Part shown: positions 17,023 through 26,113 of the stretch, one piece after another
Layout of the letters: the number at the start of each line of letters is the position of its first letter
Numbering within the stretch: the first letter of the stretch is position 1
Origin: Phycisphaerae bacterium
GTDB lineage: Bacteria > Planctomycetota > Phycisphaerae > Phycisphaerales > Phycisphaeraceae
Direction of reading: 5' to 3'
DNA length: 64,000 nt
NCBI GenBank assembly: GCA_030425705.1
Contig: JAUHZU010000001.1
Span: 124,001-188,000, forward strand
Program-made: the position numbers and the translations under genes
Notes under the pieces: model-generated
Told to the model about the DNA's origin: nothing
What the model saw: only the letters and a program-made list of their open reading frames with translations
Database searches by the model: none

Positions 17023-18948
17023 ATGGACAACCGGTTTAGCATCAAAGACTTCGTGGTCGTCGCCCTGATCCTGGTGGTGATCGTGATCCTCCTGCTCAGC
17101 ATGTTCATGAAGGACCGCGACTGGGACCGCTTGGACCAGATGATGGGCGTGATGGAGCAGCAGCAGCAGTCGATCTCCGGCTACGAGCAGACCGTGCAGC
17201 GGATGCGGGAAGAAAACAACGCGCTCAAGGGCGGGGTCGAGCGGCTCATCGCCGTGCTGCAGGAGAACGCGGGGCAGGGCGGGGGCGTCTCGCTGGGCAA
17301 CGGCGGGGACATCAACCTGGACGCGAACGCCGCCGGCGTCGAGGGCGGTTTCGAGGAGCGCCGCCTCGCCGTCCGGGAGAACGCCGACTTCGCGTCTGGC
17401 GACTGGTACGTCACCGCCGTCGGCAGCGTCATCCCCAAGCTCACGCCCTACATCCCCGGGGACACGGTCGGCAGCTACATCCGCTGGCAGATCGTTGAGT
17501 CCCTCGCCAAGCGGGACTACGACGACCCGACCATCTGGCGGCCGGTGCTCGCCAAGTCCTGGGAGGTCAGCGATGACGGGCTCACCATCACCTTCCAGCT
17601 CCGCGAGAACGTGCGCTTCTCCGGCGGCGAGCCGTTCGATTCCTCGGACGTGATCTTCACCTACAACTGGGTCATGAACCCCGACATCGCCGCCCCGCGG
17701 ACCCGGGCCTACTGGGACCGGATCGAGAGCGTCGAGGCGACCGGGCCCTACGAGGTCGTGTTCAAGCTGAAGGACAGCTACTTCCTGGGCTTCTCGGTCT
17801 GCGCCGAGATGGAGGTGCTCTGCGAGGAGTACTACCGCGAGTTTACGCCGGACCAGTTCAACACGACCCCGGGGCTGGTCTACGGCTCGGGCCCGTACAA
17901 GCTGCAGCAGGACCCCGAGGAGTGGAAGCCGGGCACGCAGGCCACCGTGCTCGTGCGGAACGAGAACTACTGGAGCGTGCCGCCGGCGCTGGACCGGCTG
18001 GTCTTCAAGATCTTCACGACCCGCCCGCCGATGGTGACCGCGTTCCGCAACGGCGAGTTCGACAACCTCGGCGTCCGGGCCGACGAGTACCTGAACTTCC
18101 GCGACGACGCGTCGCTCCGCGAGGGCAAGCGCTGGCTCGAGTACGAGATCGTCAACGGCGGGTACCGCTACCTCGGGTGGAACACCGCCCGCCCGATGTT
18201 CTCCGACAAGCGGGTCCGCCAGGCGCTGGCCATGCTCATCAACCGCGAGCAGATGGCCGAGCGGCTGTTCAACGGCACGGCGTCGGTGGCGACCGGCCCG
18301 TTCCACCCGCTGGGCAACCAGGACGACCCGTCGATCGAACCCTGGCCCTACGACCCGGCCGCCGCCTCCGCGCTGCTCGCTCAGGCCGGCTGGGAGGACC
18401 GCGACGGCGATGGCGTCCTTGAGAACAGCGCGGGCGAACGCTTCCGCTTCTCCATCACCTTCCCCGCCGGCATCGCCACCTACCAGAGCATGGCCGAGGC
18501 CATCAAGCTCACCATGGCCCAGGCGAAGATCGCCGTCGACCTCAACCCGCAGGAGTGGAACTCCATGCTCGAGAGCATGGACGCCCGCGACTTCGACTCG
18601 ATCACCCTCGGCTGGGGGGCCGGCGGGCCGGAGAGCGACGTCTACCAGATGTTCCACTCCGACAGCATCGAGGACGGCGGGGACAACTACGGCTCGTTCC
18701 GCAGCGACGCGCTCGACGCCGCGATCGAGGCCGCACGCTTCGAGCCCGACGACGAGAAACGGCAGGTGCTCTGGCACGAGGTGCACCGCATCCTCCACGA
18801 CGAGCAGCCCTACGCCTTCCTCTTCAACTCGCGGCTGATCCGCATGGTCGACGAACGCATCCACAACGCGAACCCGACGACGCTGTACGACTTCGTCCAC
18901 TGGGACGAGTTCTACGTGCCCGGCCCGCAGCAGCAGCCGCGGCAGTAG
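17023..18948 (+). CDS. Peptide-type solute-binding protein with N-terminal membrane anchor
   Basis: A family-5 extracytoplasmic binding protein of 641 residues. Unlike most, it has no lipobox or cleavable signal. An uncleaved helix (VVVALILVVIVILLLSMFM, about 11-29) is followed by a predicted coiled coil (about 31-85, Gln/Glu/Met-rich with heptad spacing) and a Gly/Asn-rich linker. The SBP_bac_5 fold starts near residue 145 and shows WEVSDDGLTITFQLRENVRFSGGEPFDSSDV, YGSGPYKLQ and SDKRVRQALAMLINRE. The binding lobe is thus probably held at the inner membrane by a stalk. GAGAAGG 8 bases before the ATG is a clear Shine-Dalgarno. The substrate (peptide, nickel or sugar) cannot be told. Confidence 0.88.
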   Translation: MDNRFSIKDFVVVALILVVIVILLLSMFMKDRDWDRLDQMMGVMEQQQQSISGYEQTVQRMREENNALKGGVERLIAVLQENAGQGGGVSLGNGGDINLDANAAGVEGGFEERRLAVRENADFASGDWYVTAVGSVIPKLTPYIPGDTVGSYIRWQIVESLAKRDYDDPTIWRPVLAKSWEVSDDGLTITFQLRENVRFSGGEPFDSSDVIFTYNWVMNPDIAAPRTRAYWDRIESVEATGPYEVVFKLKDSYFLGFSVCAEMEVLCEEYYREFTPDQFNTTPGLVYGSGPYKLQQDPEEWKPGTQATVLVRNENYWSVPPALDRLVFKIFTTRPPMVTAFRNGEFDNLGVRADEYLNFRDDASLREGKRWLEYEIVNGGYRYLGWNTARPMFSDKRVRQALAMLINREQMAERLFNGTASVATGPFHPLGNQDDPSIEPWPYDPAAASALLAQAGWEDRDGDGVLENSAGERFRFSITFPAGIATYQSMAEAIKLTMAQAKIAVDLNPQEWNSMLESMDARDFDSITLGWGAGGPESDVYQMFHSDSIEDGGDNYGSFRSDALDAAIEAARFEPDDEKRQVLWHEVHRILHDEQPYAFLFNSRLIRMVDERIHNANPTTLYDFVHWDEFYVPGPQQQPRQ

Positions 18949-19003
18949 CCCCGCCGACCCGCGTTGACCCGGACCCGCCGCTGACCCCTCCCCGAGCGCC
19001 TCG

Positions 19004-20650
19004 ATGCTGAGCTACATCACCCGACGCCTCCTGCTGATGGTGCCGACACTGCTCGGCGTCACGCTGGTCGTGTTCTTTGTGATGGCGCTCGCGCCCGGCG
19101 GTTTCGGCGCGGCGCTCGAGCAGACCGGCGACCAGACCGTCGGCGAGGAGGCCAAGCAGCAGAAGGCCTACATGATGCGCCGCTACGGGCTCGACAAGCC
19201 CCTGGTCGTGCAGTACGGCCGGTGGCTCAACCAGGTCTCGCCGATCGGGTTCCGCACGTCCAGCGAGGTCATCGACACCGACAGCACGGACCCGGAGGTC
19301 AAGGAGGCCATCGCCCGCGCCGACGCCGAGGCGGTTGCGCCGGTCGTTGAAGCGCACCCCTGGCTCAACGAGGGGCAGCGGGGGCAGATGGGTGAGGCGA
19401 TCCGGTCGATCGCGTCGTACGAACGGCTGTCGACCGACGAGGTCGCGGCCGACCTGTCCGCCGCGTTGTCGGACCCGAGGGGAGCCGGCGTTGCGTTCTT
19501 CGATCGGTTCGACCGCAACGCGGAGGACTTGGCCAACGCGATCAACCCGATCCTGGACGCGGAAACGGACGAGGCGGCGCGGACCGCGCTGGTTAAGAGT
19601 CTGAACTACGAGGCGAAGGGGCTGGACCGGGTCTTGTTTACCCGGCCGGGCATCAAGGCACCGTCGCTGGGCAAGACGATCCGCGAAGAGAAGGTCGCCG
19701 ACAAGATCATGCAGGCCCTGCCGATCACGCTGCTGCTGAACCTGATCACGTTCCCGCTGATCTACCTGGTGGCGATCATCATCGGCATCTACGCGGCACG
19801 GCACCGGGGCGGGGCGTTCGACATCGCGTCGGGCTCACTGCTGCTGGGCTTCTGGTCGTTCCCGCGCATCGGCGCGGGCGTGCTGCTGATCGCGATGCTC
19901 GCCAGCAAGGAAAAGCTCAACTGGTTCCCCACCGGCGGGCTCAACAAGATCGAGGCCGAGGCGATGCCCTTCCTCCCGTCCTTTAGCGGGCTGCTCGAGG
20001 CGTCGGGCTTCGCGCTGCACGTCCTGATCTGCGCGATGGTCGCGGTCGGGGTGCTGCTGCTGGTCGGCCTGCTCATCGGGCAAGGCCCGGCGATGATCCG
20101 CGGGGCCCGCCCGCCCAAGGGCGTGGGCATCACCCTGATCGTCATCGCCGCGATGATCGCCATCGGTCTGGCCGAGTTCTACCTCAAGGTGCTGCCGACG
20201 GAGATGACCGACGAGCGCGGCTGGCTCATCGACCGCATCTGGCACCTGGTGCTCCCGGTGCTGTGCCTGATCTACACCGGCTTCGCGCTGCTCTCGAAGC
20301 TGATGCGCGGCTCGGTGCTGGACAACCTTTCATCCGACTACGTCCGCACCGCGCGGGCCAAGGGCGTGAACGAGCGCGACGTGCTGTTCCGCCACGTGTT
20401 CCGCAACTCGCTGCTGCCGCTGATCACCGTGGCCGCGGCGATCATCCCCGCGATGATCGTCGGGTCGGTCGTGGTCGAGCGCATCTTCACGATCCAGGGG
20501 ATGGGCTACCTCGCCGTCGAGGCCGCCTTCCAGAAAGACCGCGAGCTGATCCTCGCGACCACGCTGTTCGCCGGGCTGCTGGGGCTGACCAGCGAGCTGC
20601 TCCGCGACCTGTGCTACGCCATCGCCGACCCGCGGGTCAGCTACGAGTAA
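19004..20650 (+). CDS. Oligopeptide ABC transporter permease, OppB/DppB type, enlarged
   Basis: The B-type permease of the importer. The N-terminus MLSYITRRLLLMVPTLLGVTLVVFFVM and the EAA loop TARAKGVNERDVLFRHVFRNSLLPL identify the family, and the end DPRVSYE is typical. It has 548 residues against the usual 310-340. One addition is a soluble, helix-rich stretch of about 140 residues after the first helix (about 85-225, with repeats resembling DEAARTALVKSL). The other is an extra membrane pair (HVLICAMVAVGVLLLVGLLI and GVGITLIVIAAMIAIGLAEF) before the family's C-terminal half. The first addition would face the periplasm near the binding protein. It lies 55 bases after the binding-protein gene. 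Confidence 0.88.
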   Translation: MLSYITRRLLLMVPTLLGVTLVVFFVMALAPGGFGAALEQTGDQTVGEEAKQQKAYMMRRYGLDKPLVVQYGRWLNQVSPIGFRTSSEVIDTDSTDPEVKEAIARADAEAVAPVVEAHPWLNEGQRGQMGEAIRSIASYERLSTDEVAADLSAALSDPRGAGVAFFDRFDRNAEDLANAINPILDAETDEAARTALVKSLNYEAKGLDRVLFTRPGIKAPSLGKTIREEKVADKIMQALPITLLLNLITFPLIYLVAIIIGIYAARHRGGAFDIASGSLLLGFWSFPRIGAGVLLIAMLASKEKLNWFPTGGLNKIEAEAMPFLPSFSGLLEASGFALHVLICAMVAVGVLLLVGLLIGQGPAMIRGARPPKGVGITLIVIAAMIAIGLAEFYLKVLPTEMTDERGWLIDRIWHLVLPVLCLIYTGFALLSKLMRGSVLDNLSSDYVRTARAKGVNERDVLFRHVFRNSLLPLITVAAAIIPAMIVGSVVVERIFTIQGMGYLAVEAAFQKDRELILATTLFAGLLGLTSELLRDLCYAIADPRVSYE

Positions 20651-20689
20651 CGCCCGAGCCCCATCCGACGACGCCCACCGACGAGACCG

Positions 20690-22441
20690 ATGACACAGAC
20701 CGCCTCCCCCAACCCGAACGCCGCCGCCGCCGTCGCGGTGATCCGGCCACGCCGCAGCTTCCTCGGCTCGGTCGGGCTCAAGCTGCTCGGGGCCTGGGGC
20801 GCTCGGCTGGGCATCATCTGGGTCGCGTTTGTCGCGCTGTTGGCCGTGTTCGCGCCGCTCCTGGCCAACAGCCACCCGCTGCTGCTCAAGACCACCGACG
20901 CCGCGGAGGGCGGCGCGACGCTGAGCAGCCCGCTCTACAACGCCATGACCCCGGTCGACGTGGTTTTGCTGATCGCCTTCGCGCTGGGCGTTGTGCTCGC
21001 GCTGCTCCGTCAAGCACCCAAGGGCAAGCTCTGGGTCTGGCTGGGGGTCGTCGCGGCGAGCTACCTGTTCGCGTCGCTGTACCTCACGATCCGCGAGATC
21101 AGTTCGCTGGGGCTGTCGCTCTCGGGGGCGAGCGAGGCGTACGAAGCGGCGCTCGCGGAACTCGGGGCCGAGGCGACCGACGTCAAGACGAAGCTGGAGG
21201 CGGTGAAGTCCGCGCGCTTCGGCCTGATCCAGGGCTGGTTCATGGCCGTGCTGGTCTTTGGGGTGATGGGGGCGCTGTGGGCGCTGTGCCTCTACAACCT
21301 TCGCCGCAGCGTCGTCTGGCTGGCGACCCTGCTGGGCCTGACGGTCTTGCTCGGCGCGCTGCTGTCGGTGCCCGTGCTGCGGGTCGTGCCGCCAGAGACC
21401 ACCAACTACGTCAAGTACCGCCAGATGCAGGCCGACGGGCACATCGACTGGGCGGTGTACACGCCGATCCCGTACTCCCCGGCCGACACGCTCTCGGACC
21501 TGACGATCGACCAGCGCTTCGCCGCGCCTGGCTACCACCCGACCGAGGCGGAGATCGCCCGGGACATGCGCACCAAGGCGCTCAGCAGCTACAACGTCGT
21601 CGAGCAGGAGGTGCAGACCGGCCGAACCATCGACTCGGCCTACGAATCGATTGCGCGCTACCGCGCCGAGTACGAGGCCCGCCCCGGCGCACGGCCCGGC
21701 GTGGTGCGCTCGACCACCGAGCAGCTCGACGAACTCGCACAGACCCCGCAGCGCACCCGCCTGTTCCTGATGGGCACGACCTCCGAGGGCCAGGACCTGG
21801 CCAGCCGGATGATCCACGCCGCGCGGATCGCCCTGGCGATCGGCTTCGTCGCGACCGGCATCGCCGTGAGCATCGGGGTGTTCATCGGCGGGCTGATGGG
21901 GTACTTCTCCGGCTGGGTCGACCTGATCGGCATGCGGCTGGTGGAGGTCTTCAGTGCGATCCCCGTTATCTTCCTGCTCATCGCCATCGTCGCGTTCTGG
22001 GGCCGGGACCTCTACCTGATGATGGTGGTGCTCGGGCTCACCGGGTGGGTGGGGTACGCGCTGTTTACCCGGGCCGAGTTCCTCAAGCTCCGGCAGATGG
22101 ACTACGTCATGGCCGCCCGCGCGTCGGGCACCGGGCTGTTCCCGCTGCTGTTCAAGCACATGCTGCCCAACGGCGTAACGCCCGTGCTCGTCTCCGCGAG
22201 CTTCGGCATCGCGGGCATGATCCTTACCGAGGCGACGCTCAGCTTCATCGGCCTGGGGCTGGTCAACGAGCCGAGCTGGGGCCAGATGCTCTCCAACGCT
22301 CAGGGCATCGGCGGCAGGTTCTACTGGTGGCTGGCGATGTACCCGATCGTTGCCATCTTCCTCACCGTGTTCGCCTACAACCTCGTCGGCGAGGCGATGC
22401 GCGATGCGCTCGACCCCCGCGCCCACAAGTCCACCGACTGA
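20690..22441 (+). CDS. Oligopeptide ABC transporter permease, OppC/DppC type, enlarged (second copy)
   Basis: A second C-type permease, 583 residues. Only the last 210 are the standard transport domain: MGTTSEGQDLASRMIHAARIALAIGF, GYFSGWVDLIGMRLVEVFSAIP, the EAA loop AARASGTGLFPLLFKHMLPNG and ALDPRAHKST. The first 235 residues carry five hydrophobic helices instead of one, and a soluble loop of about 140 residues (about 235-375, helix-rich, charged) leads into the core. It differs clearly from the first OppC-type gene and is not a simple tandem duplicate. It sits 39 bases after the B-type permease and 35 before the ATPase, the normal OppB-OppC-OppD order, so this copy is probably the main partner of OppB. 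Confidence 0.88.
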   Translation: MTQTASPNPNAAAAVAVIRPRRSFLGSVGLKLLGAWGARLGIIWVAFVALLAVFAPLLANSHPLLLKTTDAAEGGATLSSPLYNAMTPVDVVLLIAFALGVVLALLRQAPKGKLWVWLGVVAASYLFASLYLTIREISSLGLSLSGASEAYEAALAELGAEATDVKTKLEAVKSARFGLIQGWFMAVLVFGVMGALWALCLYNLRRSVVWLATLLGLTVLLGALLSVPVLRVVPPETTNYVKYRQMQADGHIDWAVYTPIPYSPADTLSDLTIDQRFAAPGYHPTEAEIARDMRTKALSSYNVVEQEVQTGRTIDSAYESIARYRAEYEARPGARPGVVRSTTEQLDELAQTPQRTRLFLMGTTSEGQDLASRMIHAARIALAIGFVATGIAVSIGVFIGGLMGYFSGWVDLIGMRLVEVFSAIPVIFLLIAIVAFWGRDLYLMMVVLGLTGWVGYALFTRAEFLKLRQMDYVMAARASGTGLFPLLFKHMLPNGVTPVLVSASFGIAGMILTEATLSFIGLGLVNEPSWGQMLSNAQGIGGRFYWWLAMYPIVAIFLTVFAYNLVGEAMRDALDPRAHKSTD

Positions 22442-22476
22442 TCGAAACCGCGACCCCGACCCTGGGATGACCTGAT

Positions 22477-23556
22477 ATGAGCCCGACCCCCGTCCTCAAC
22501 ATCCGCAACCTCTCGGTCAGCTTCCCCGCCGGGCGGGGCGGCGACGCGGGCGGCCGACGCGTCCAGGCCGCCGACGGCGTGTCGATGTCGATCTACCCGG
22601 CGCAGACGCTGGCGGTCGTGGGCGAGTCCGGCTCGGGCAAGTCCGTCTCCGCGCTGTCCGTGCTGCAGCTCATCCCCCACCCGCCGGGCCGGACCGACTC
22701 GGGCGAGATCTGGTGGACCGACGACCCCAAGCAGCCGCCGCGCAACCTGCTGGAGAACACCGACCAGCAGATGCGCAAGGTCCGGGGCAACGAGATCGCC
22801 ATGATCTTTCAGGAGCCGATGACCTCGCTCAACCCGGTCTACACGATCGGCGAGCAGATCCTCGAGGCCGTGCTGCTGCACCAGCACGTCTCCCGTGCCG
22901 ACGCTGTCGCCATCGCTATCAAGGCGCTGGACGACGTGGGCATCGCCGACGCCCCGGCCCGGCTTAAGGAGTACCCGCACCAGCTCTCCGGCGGGATGCG
23001 GCAGCGTGTCATGATCGCCATGGCCCTCGCCTGCCAGCCCGCGCTGCTCCTCGCCGACGAGCCCACGACCGCGCTGGACGTCACCATCCAGGCGCAGATC
23101 CTCGAGCTGCTCCGCAAGCTGCAGTACGAGAAGCAGATGGCCATCATGCTCATCACCCACGACCTGGGCGTCGTCGCGGAGAACGCCGACGTCGTCGCGG
23201 TCATGTACTCCGGCCGGATCGTCGAGTACGCCTCGGTCTTCGACGTCTTCAACAACCCGATGCACCCGTACACCAAGGGCCTGCTCAAGTCGATGCCGGT
23301 GCTCGGCCAACGCGTCGACCGCCTGCCGACCGTCATGGACGGCGCGATCGTCGGCGAAGACTTCCCCGCCGGCTACACATGCGCCCCGCACATCGATCAG
23401 CAGAACCCCGTCGGCGGCTACGGCGGACCCGACGCTCGGCTATACGAGGTCGCGGAAAAGCACTGGGTCCTCTGCACAAAAAATGGGCAGCCGGTGGGCA
23501 ACCCCGACCCGCCGCAGCTCGACTTCCGCCGCGAAGACGTCGCCGCAAAAGCGTAG
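22477..23556 (+). CDS. Oligopeptide ABC transporter ATP-binding protein (OppD/DppD type)
   Basis: The cytosolic ATPase that drives the importer. Walker A is GESGSGKS (49-56), the Q-loop glutamine Q112, the signature LSGGMRQR (170-177) and Walker B LLADEP (191-196), with the switch His in LITHD. The C-terminal extension keeps MHPYTKGLL but has only two Cys of the usual OppD cysteine cluster (TCAPH and WVLCTKN), so an Fe-S site is doubtful. It is the only ATPase in the operon: no OppF follows, and the next gene is an ATP-grasp protein. A homodimer or an ATPase encoded elsewhere is inferred. Confidence 0.93.
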   Translation: MSPTPVLNIRNLSVSFPAGRGGDAGGRRVQAADGVSMSIYPAQTLAVVGESGSGKSVSALSVLQLIPHPPGRTDSGEIWWTDDPKQPPRNLLENTDQQMRKVRGNEIAMIFQEPMTSLNPVYTIGEQILEAVLLHQHVSRADAVAIAIKALDDVGIADAPARLKEYPHQLSGGMRQRVMIAMALACQPALLLADEPTTALDVTIQAQILELLRKLQYEKQMAIMLITHDLGVVAENADVVAVMYSGRIVEYASVFDVFNNPMHPYTKGLLKSMPVLGQRVDRLPTVMDGAIVGEDFPAGYTCAPHIDQQNPVGGYGGPDARLYEVAEKHWVLCTKNGQPVGNPDPPQLDFRREDVAAKA

Positions 23557-23589
23557 CCGTGACACGACACGCTCCGTGTGTTTTGCGTG

Positions 23590-23619
23590 ACAACCCCTTT
23601 CATTCGAGGGGTGTTGTGT
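23590..23619. other. Hairpin upstream of the ATP-grasp gene
   Basis: CCCCT (23594-23598) pairs with AGGGG (23607-23611), and flanking ACAAC/GTTGT bases can extend the stem with a bulge. It may end the transport operon or lie in the ATP-grasp leader; the sequence does not decide. Confidence 0.3.
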
Positions 23620-23637
23620 TACAGTGTCACCACCGCG

Positions 23638-25119
23638 ATGCATTTCAAGGACTATCAGACAGACGGTTTTTACGATGAGTTGTTCGAGCAGCCCGGCCGC
23701 GTCAGGCCGGGCGCTTCGTTGTTGATCGAGCGCATCGAGCAGCTCCCGCAAGGGGACCTCCAGCGCCGCCAGCGGGCAACCGAGGCGTCCATGATGAACA
23801 TGGGCATCACCTTCGCGGTCTACGGCGACGAGCAGGGCGCCGAGAAGATCATCCCCTTCGACATCATCCCACGGATCATCGAGGCCCCCGACTGGCAACG
23901 CATCGAGGCCGGGCTCAGGCAGCGCATCACCGCGCTGAACCTGTTCCTCCACGACGTCTACAACGACCAGAAGATCCTCGCCGACAAGATCATCCCGCCG
24001 GACGTGGTCCTCTCGGCCGAGAGCTACCGCAAGCAGTGTGTCGGGCTCAAGCCGCCACACGACATCTGGTGCCACATCACGGGCACGGACCTGATCCGCG
24101 ACCGCGACGGCCAGTTCTATGTCCTCGAAGACAACCTCCGGTGCCCGTCAGGCGTCAGCTACATGCTCGAGAACCGGCAGCTGCTCAAGCGCACCTTCCC
24201 CAAGGTGTTCGAGCAGTCGCGCGTCCGGCCGATCGACGACTACCCCAGCCGGCTGCTGGAGACCCTCGAACACCTCGCGCCGCCCAATGTCGCCGACCCG
24301 ACGACCGTTGTCCTCACGCCGGGCATGTACAACTCCGCCTACTTCGAGCACGCCTTCCTCGCCCAGCAGATGGGGGTCGAGCTGGTCGAGGGCAGCGACC
24401 TGGTGGTGTCCGACGGCTTCGTGATGATGCGTACGACGCGCGGGCTCTCGCGGGTCGACGTGATCTACCGCCGGATCGACGACGAGTTCATGGACCCCAA
24501 CGCGTTCCGCGGCGACTCGATGCTCGGCGTGCCGGGGCTCATGGAGGTCTACCGCGCCGGACGGGTCGCCCTCGCCAACGCCCCGGGCACGGGCATCGCC
24601 GACGACAAGGTCGTCTACGCCTACGTCCCGGACATGATCAAGTACTACCTCGGCGAGGACCCGCTGCTTGCGAACGTACCGACGTACCTCTGCTGGCGCG
24701 ACGAGGACCGGGTGTACGTGCTGGACCACCTCGCGTCGCTGGTCGTCAAGTCCGCCAACGAATCCGGCGGGTACGGCATGCTCATCGGCCCCGCCGCAAC
24801 GCAGGCCGAGCGCGCCGAGTTCGCACAGAAGATCCGCGACACGCCACGCAACTTCATCGCCCAGCCCGTCGTCTCGCTGTCGCGTGCCCCGGTCATCGTA
24901 GGCGAGCACTTCGAGGGCCGCCACGTCGACCTGCGGCCCTACGTCCTCTACGGCGATGACATCCGCGTGGTCCCCGGCGGGCTTACCCGTGTCGCGCTCC
25001 GCAAGGGATCGCTGGTCGTCAACTCCTCGCAGGGCGGCGGCAGCAAGGACACATGGGTCATCGATGATTCCCCCGTACCCGCGGGCCAACTGCTCGCTCA
25101 GTCCCAGCAACAACTCTGA
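23638..25119 (+). CDS. Circularly permuted type-1 ATP-grasp protein
   Basis: A 493-residue member of the circularly permuted ATP-grasp family (DUF404/DUF407), predicted to join a carboxylate to an amine at the cost of ATP, possibly to make a peptide tag; the substrate is unknown. Recognisable stretches are the N-terminal MHFKDYQTDGFYDELF, FDIIPRII, HDVYNDQKIL and the metal/ATP segment YVLEDNLRCPSGVSYMLENR. DVIYRRIDDEFMDP, VKSANESGGYGML and the terminal GGLTRVALRKGSLVVNSSQG follow. ATG 23638 starts the conserved N-terminus; an upstream in-frame GTG at 23578 runs through a hairpin and is rejected. The alpha-E gene follows after 9 bases, the usual pairing. Confidence 0.92.
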   Translation: MHFKDYQTDGFYDELFEQPGRVRPGASLLIERIEQLPQGDLQRRQRATEASMMNMGITFAVYGDEQGAEKIIPFDIIPRIIEAPDWQRIEAGLRQRITALNLFLHDVYNDQKILADKIIPPDVVLSAESYRKQCVGLKPPHDIWCHITGTDLIRDRDGQFYVLEDNLRCPSGVSYMLENRQLLKRTFPKVFEQSRVRPIDDYPSRLLETLEHLAPPNVADPTTVVLTPGMYNSAYFEHAFLAQQMGVELVEGSDLVVSDGFVMMRTTRGLSRVDVIYRRIDDEFMDPNAFRGDSMLGVPGLMEVYRAGRVALANAPGTGIADDKVVYAYVPDMIKYYLGEDPLLANVPTYLCWRDEDRVYVLDHLASLVVKSANESGGYGMLIGPAATQAERAEFAQKIRDTPRNFIAQPVVSLSRAPVIVGEHFEGRHVDLRPYVLYGDDIRVVPGGLTRVALRKGSLVVNSSQGGGSKDTWVIDDSPVPAGQLLAQSQQQL

Positions 25120-25128
25120 CGGAGCCCG

Positions 25129-26082
25129 ATGCTTAGCCGAGTCGCCAACGCGATCTACTGGAAGAGCCGCTACATCGAGCGTGCCGAGAACATCGCGCGC
25201 TTCCTGGACGTGGTCCGCCACCTCGTGCTCGACCTGCCCGAGGAGGCGGGCAACCAGTGGGAATCGTTGATCCAGGCCGTCGGCGAGACCGCGCCGTTCC
25301 ACGAACGCTACGGGGAGGCGAGCCGCGCCAACGTCCTCCGCTTCCTCACCTTCGACCAGAGCAACCCCGGCTCGATCCGCTCCTGCCTCTGGGCCGCCCG
25401 TGAGAGCGCCCGCTCGGTCCGCGACACCATCTCCTCGGAGATGTGGGAGCAGATCAACCGATCGTTCCTCATGGTCAAGAGCGCCGAGGCCGACGGCCGG
25501 GTCGACGAAGACCCCGCCGCCTTCTTCAGCCACTTCAAGAAGGCCTGTCACCTCTACGTCGGCATCACCGACACCACCATGACCCACGGCGAGGGCTGGC
25601 ACTTCGGCCGGATGGCGCGCCTCACCGAACGCGCGGACATGACCTCCCGCATGATCGACGTCAAGTACTACATGCTCCTGCCCCGCGTGGACTACGTCGG
25701 CTCGCCCTACGACAGCCTGCAGTGGGCGGCGCTGCTCAAGTCCATCAGCGCCTTGGAGATGTACCGCAAACGCCACCAGCAGATCATCCCCAGCCACGTC
25801 GCCGAGTTCCTCATCCTCGAACGCGAGTTCCCCCGCGCGATCCGCTACTGCCTCATCAAGGCCGAGCAGTCCCTCTACGCGATCACCGGCTCGCCGCCCG
25901 ACACCTTCAGCAACCCCGCCGAGCAGCGCATCGGCCGCCTGCGCGCGGAGATGGACTATGCCCGGGTCGAGGAGATCTTCGACGCCGGCCTCCACGAATA
26001 CATCGACGGGCTCCAGCTCAAGCTCAACGATTTCGGCAACGCCGTCTACGAGACCTTCTTCGCGCCCCACATGCACGGCTGA
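25129..26082 (+). CDS. Alpha-E domain protein
   Basis: A 317-residue all-helical protein of the alpha-E (DUF403) family, almost always encoded next to a circularly permuted ATP-grasp and thought to act with it. The N-terminus MLSRVANAIYWKSRYIERAENIARFLDV is diagnostic. RESARSVRDTISSEMWEQIN, RLTERADMTSRMIDVKYY and EFPRAIRYCLIKAE follow. GGAG lies just upstream of the ATG. In other genomes a transglutaminase-like gene often completes the set; here none is adjacent, and a zinc metallopeptidase gene faces this one across 31 bases. Confidence 0.92.
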   Translation: MLSRVANAIYWKSRYIERAENIARFLDVVRHLVLDLPEEAGNQWESLIQAVGETAPFHERYGEASRANVLRFLTFDQSNPGSIRSCLWAARESARSVRDTISSEMWEQINRSFLMVKSAEADGRVDEDPAAFFSHFKKACHLYVGITDTTMTHGEGWHFGRMARLTERADMTSRMIDVKYYMLLPRVDYVGSPYDSLQWAALLKSISALEMYRKRHQQIIPSHVAEFLILEREFPRAIRYCLIKAEQSLYAITGSPPDTFSNPAEQRIGRLRAEMDYARVEEIFDAGLHEYIDGLQLKLNDFGNAVYETFFAPHMHG

Positions 26083-26113
26083 GCCACCACAACGCGCCCA
26101 GACAACGCCGACG

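Noticed and set aside
23566-23590. Intrinsic terminator of the peptide-transport operon (ACACG/CGTGT followed by GTTTT)
   Set aside because: A five-base stem is too short to claim; recorded only as a neighbouring hairpin.
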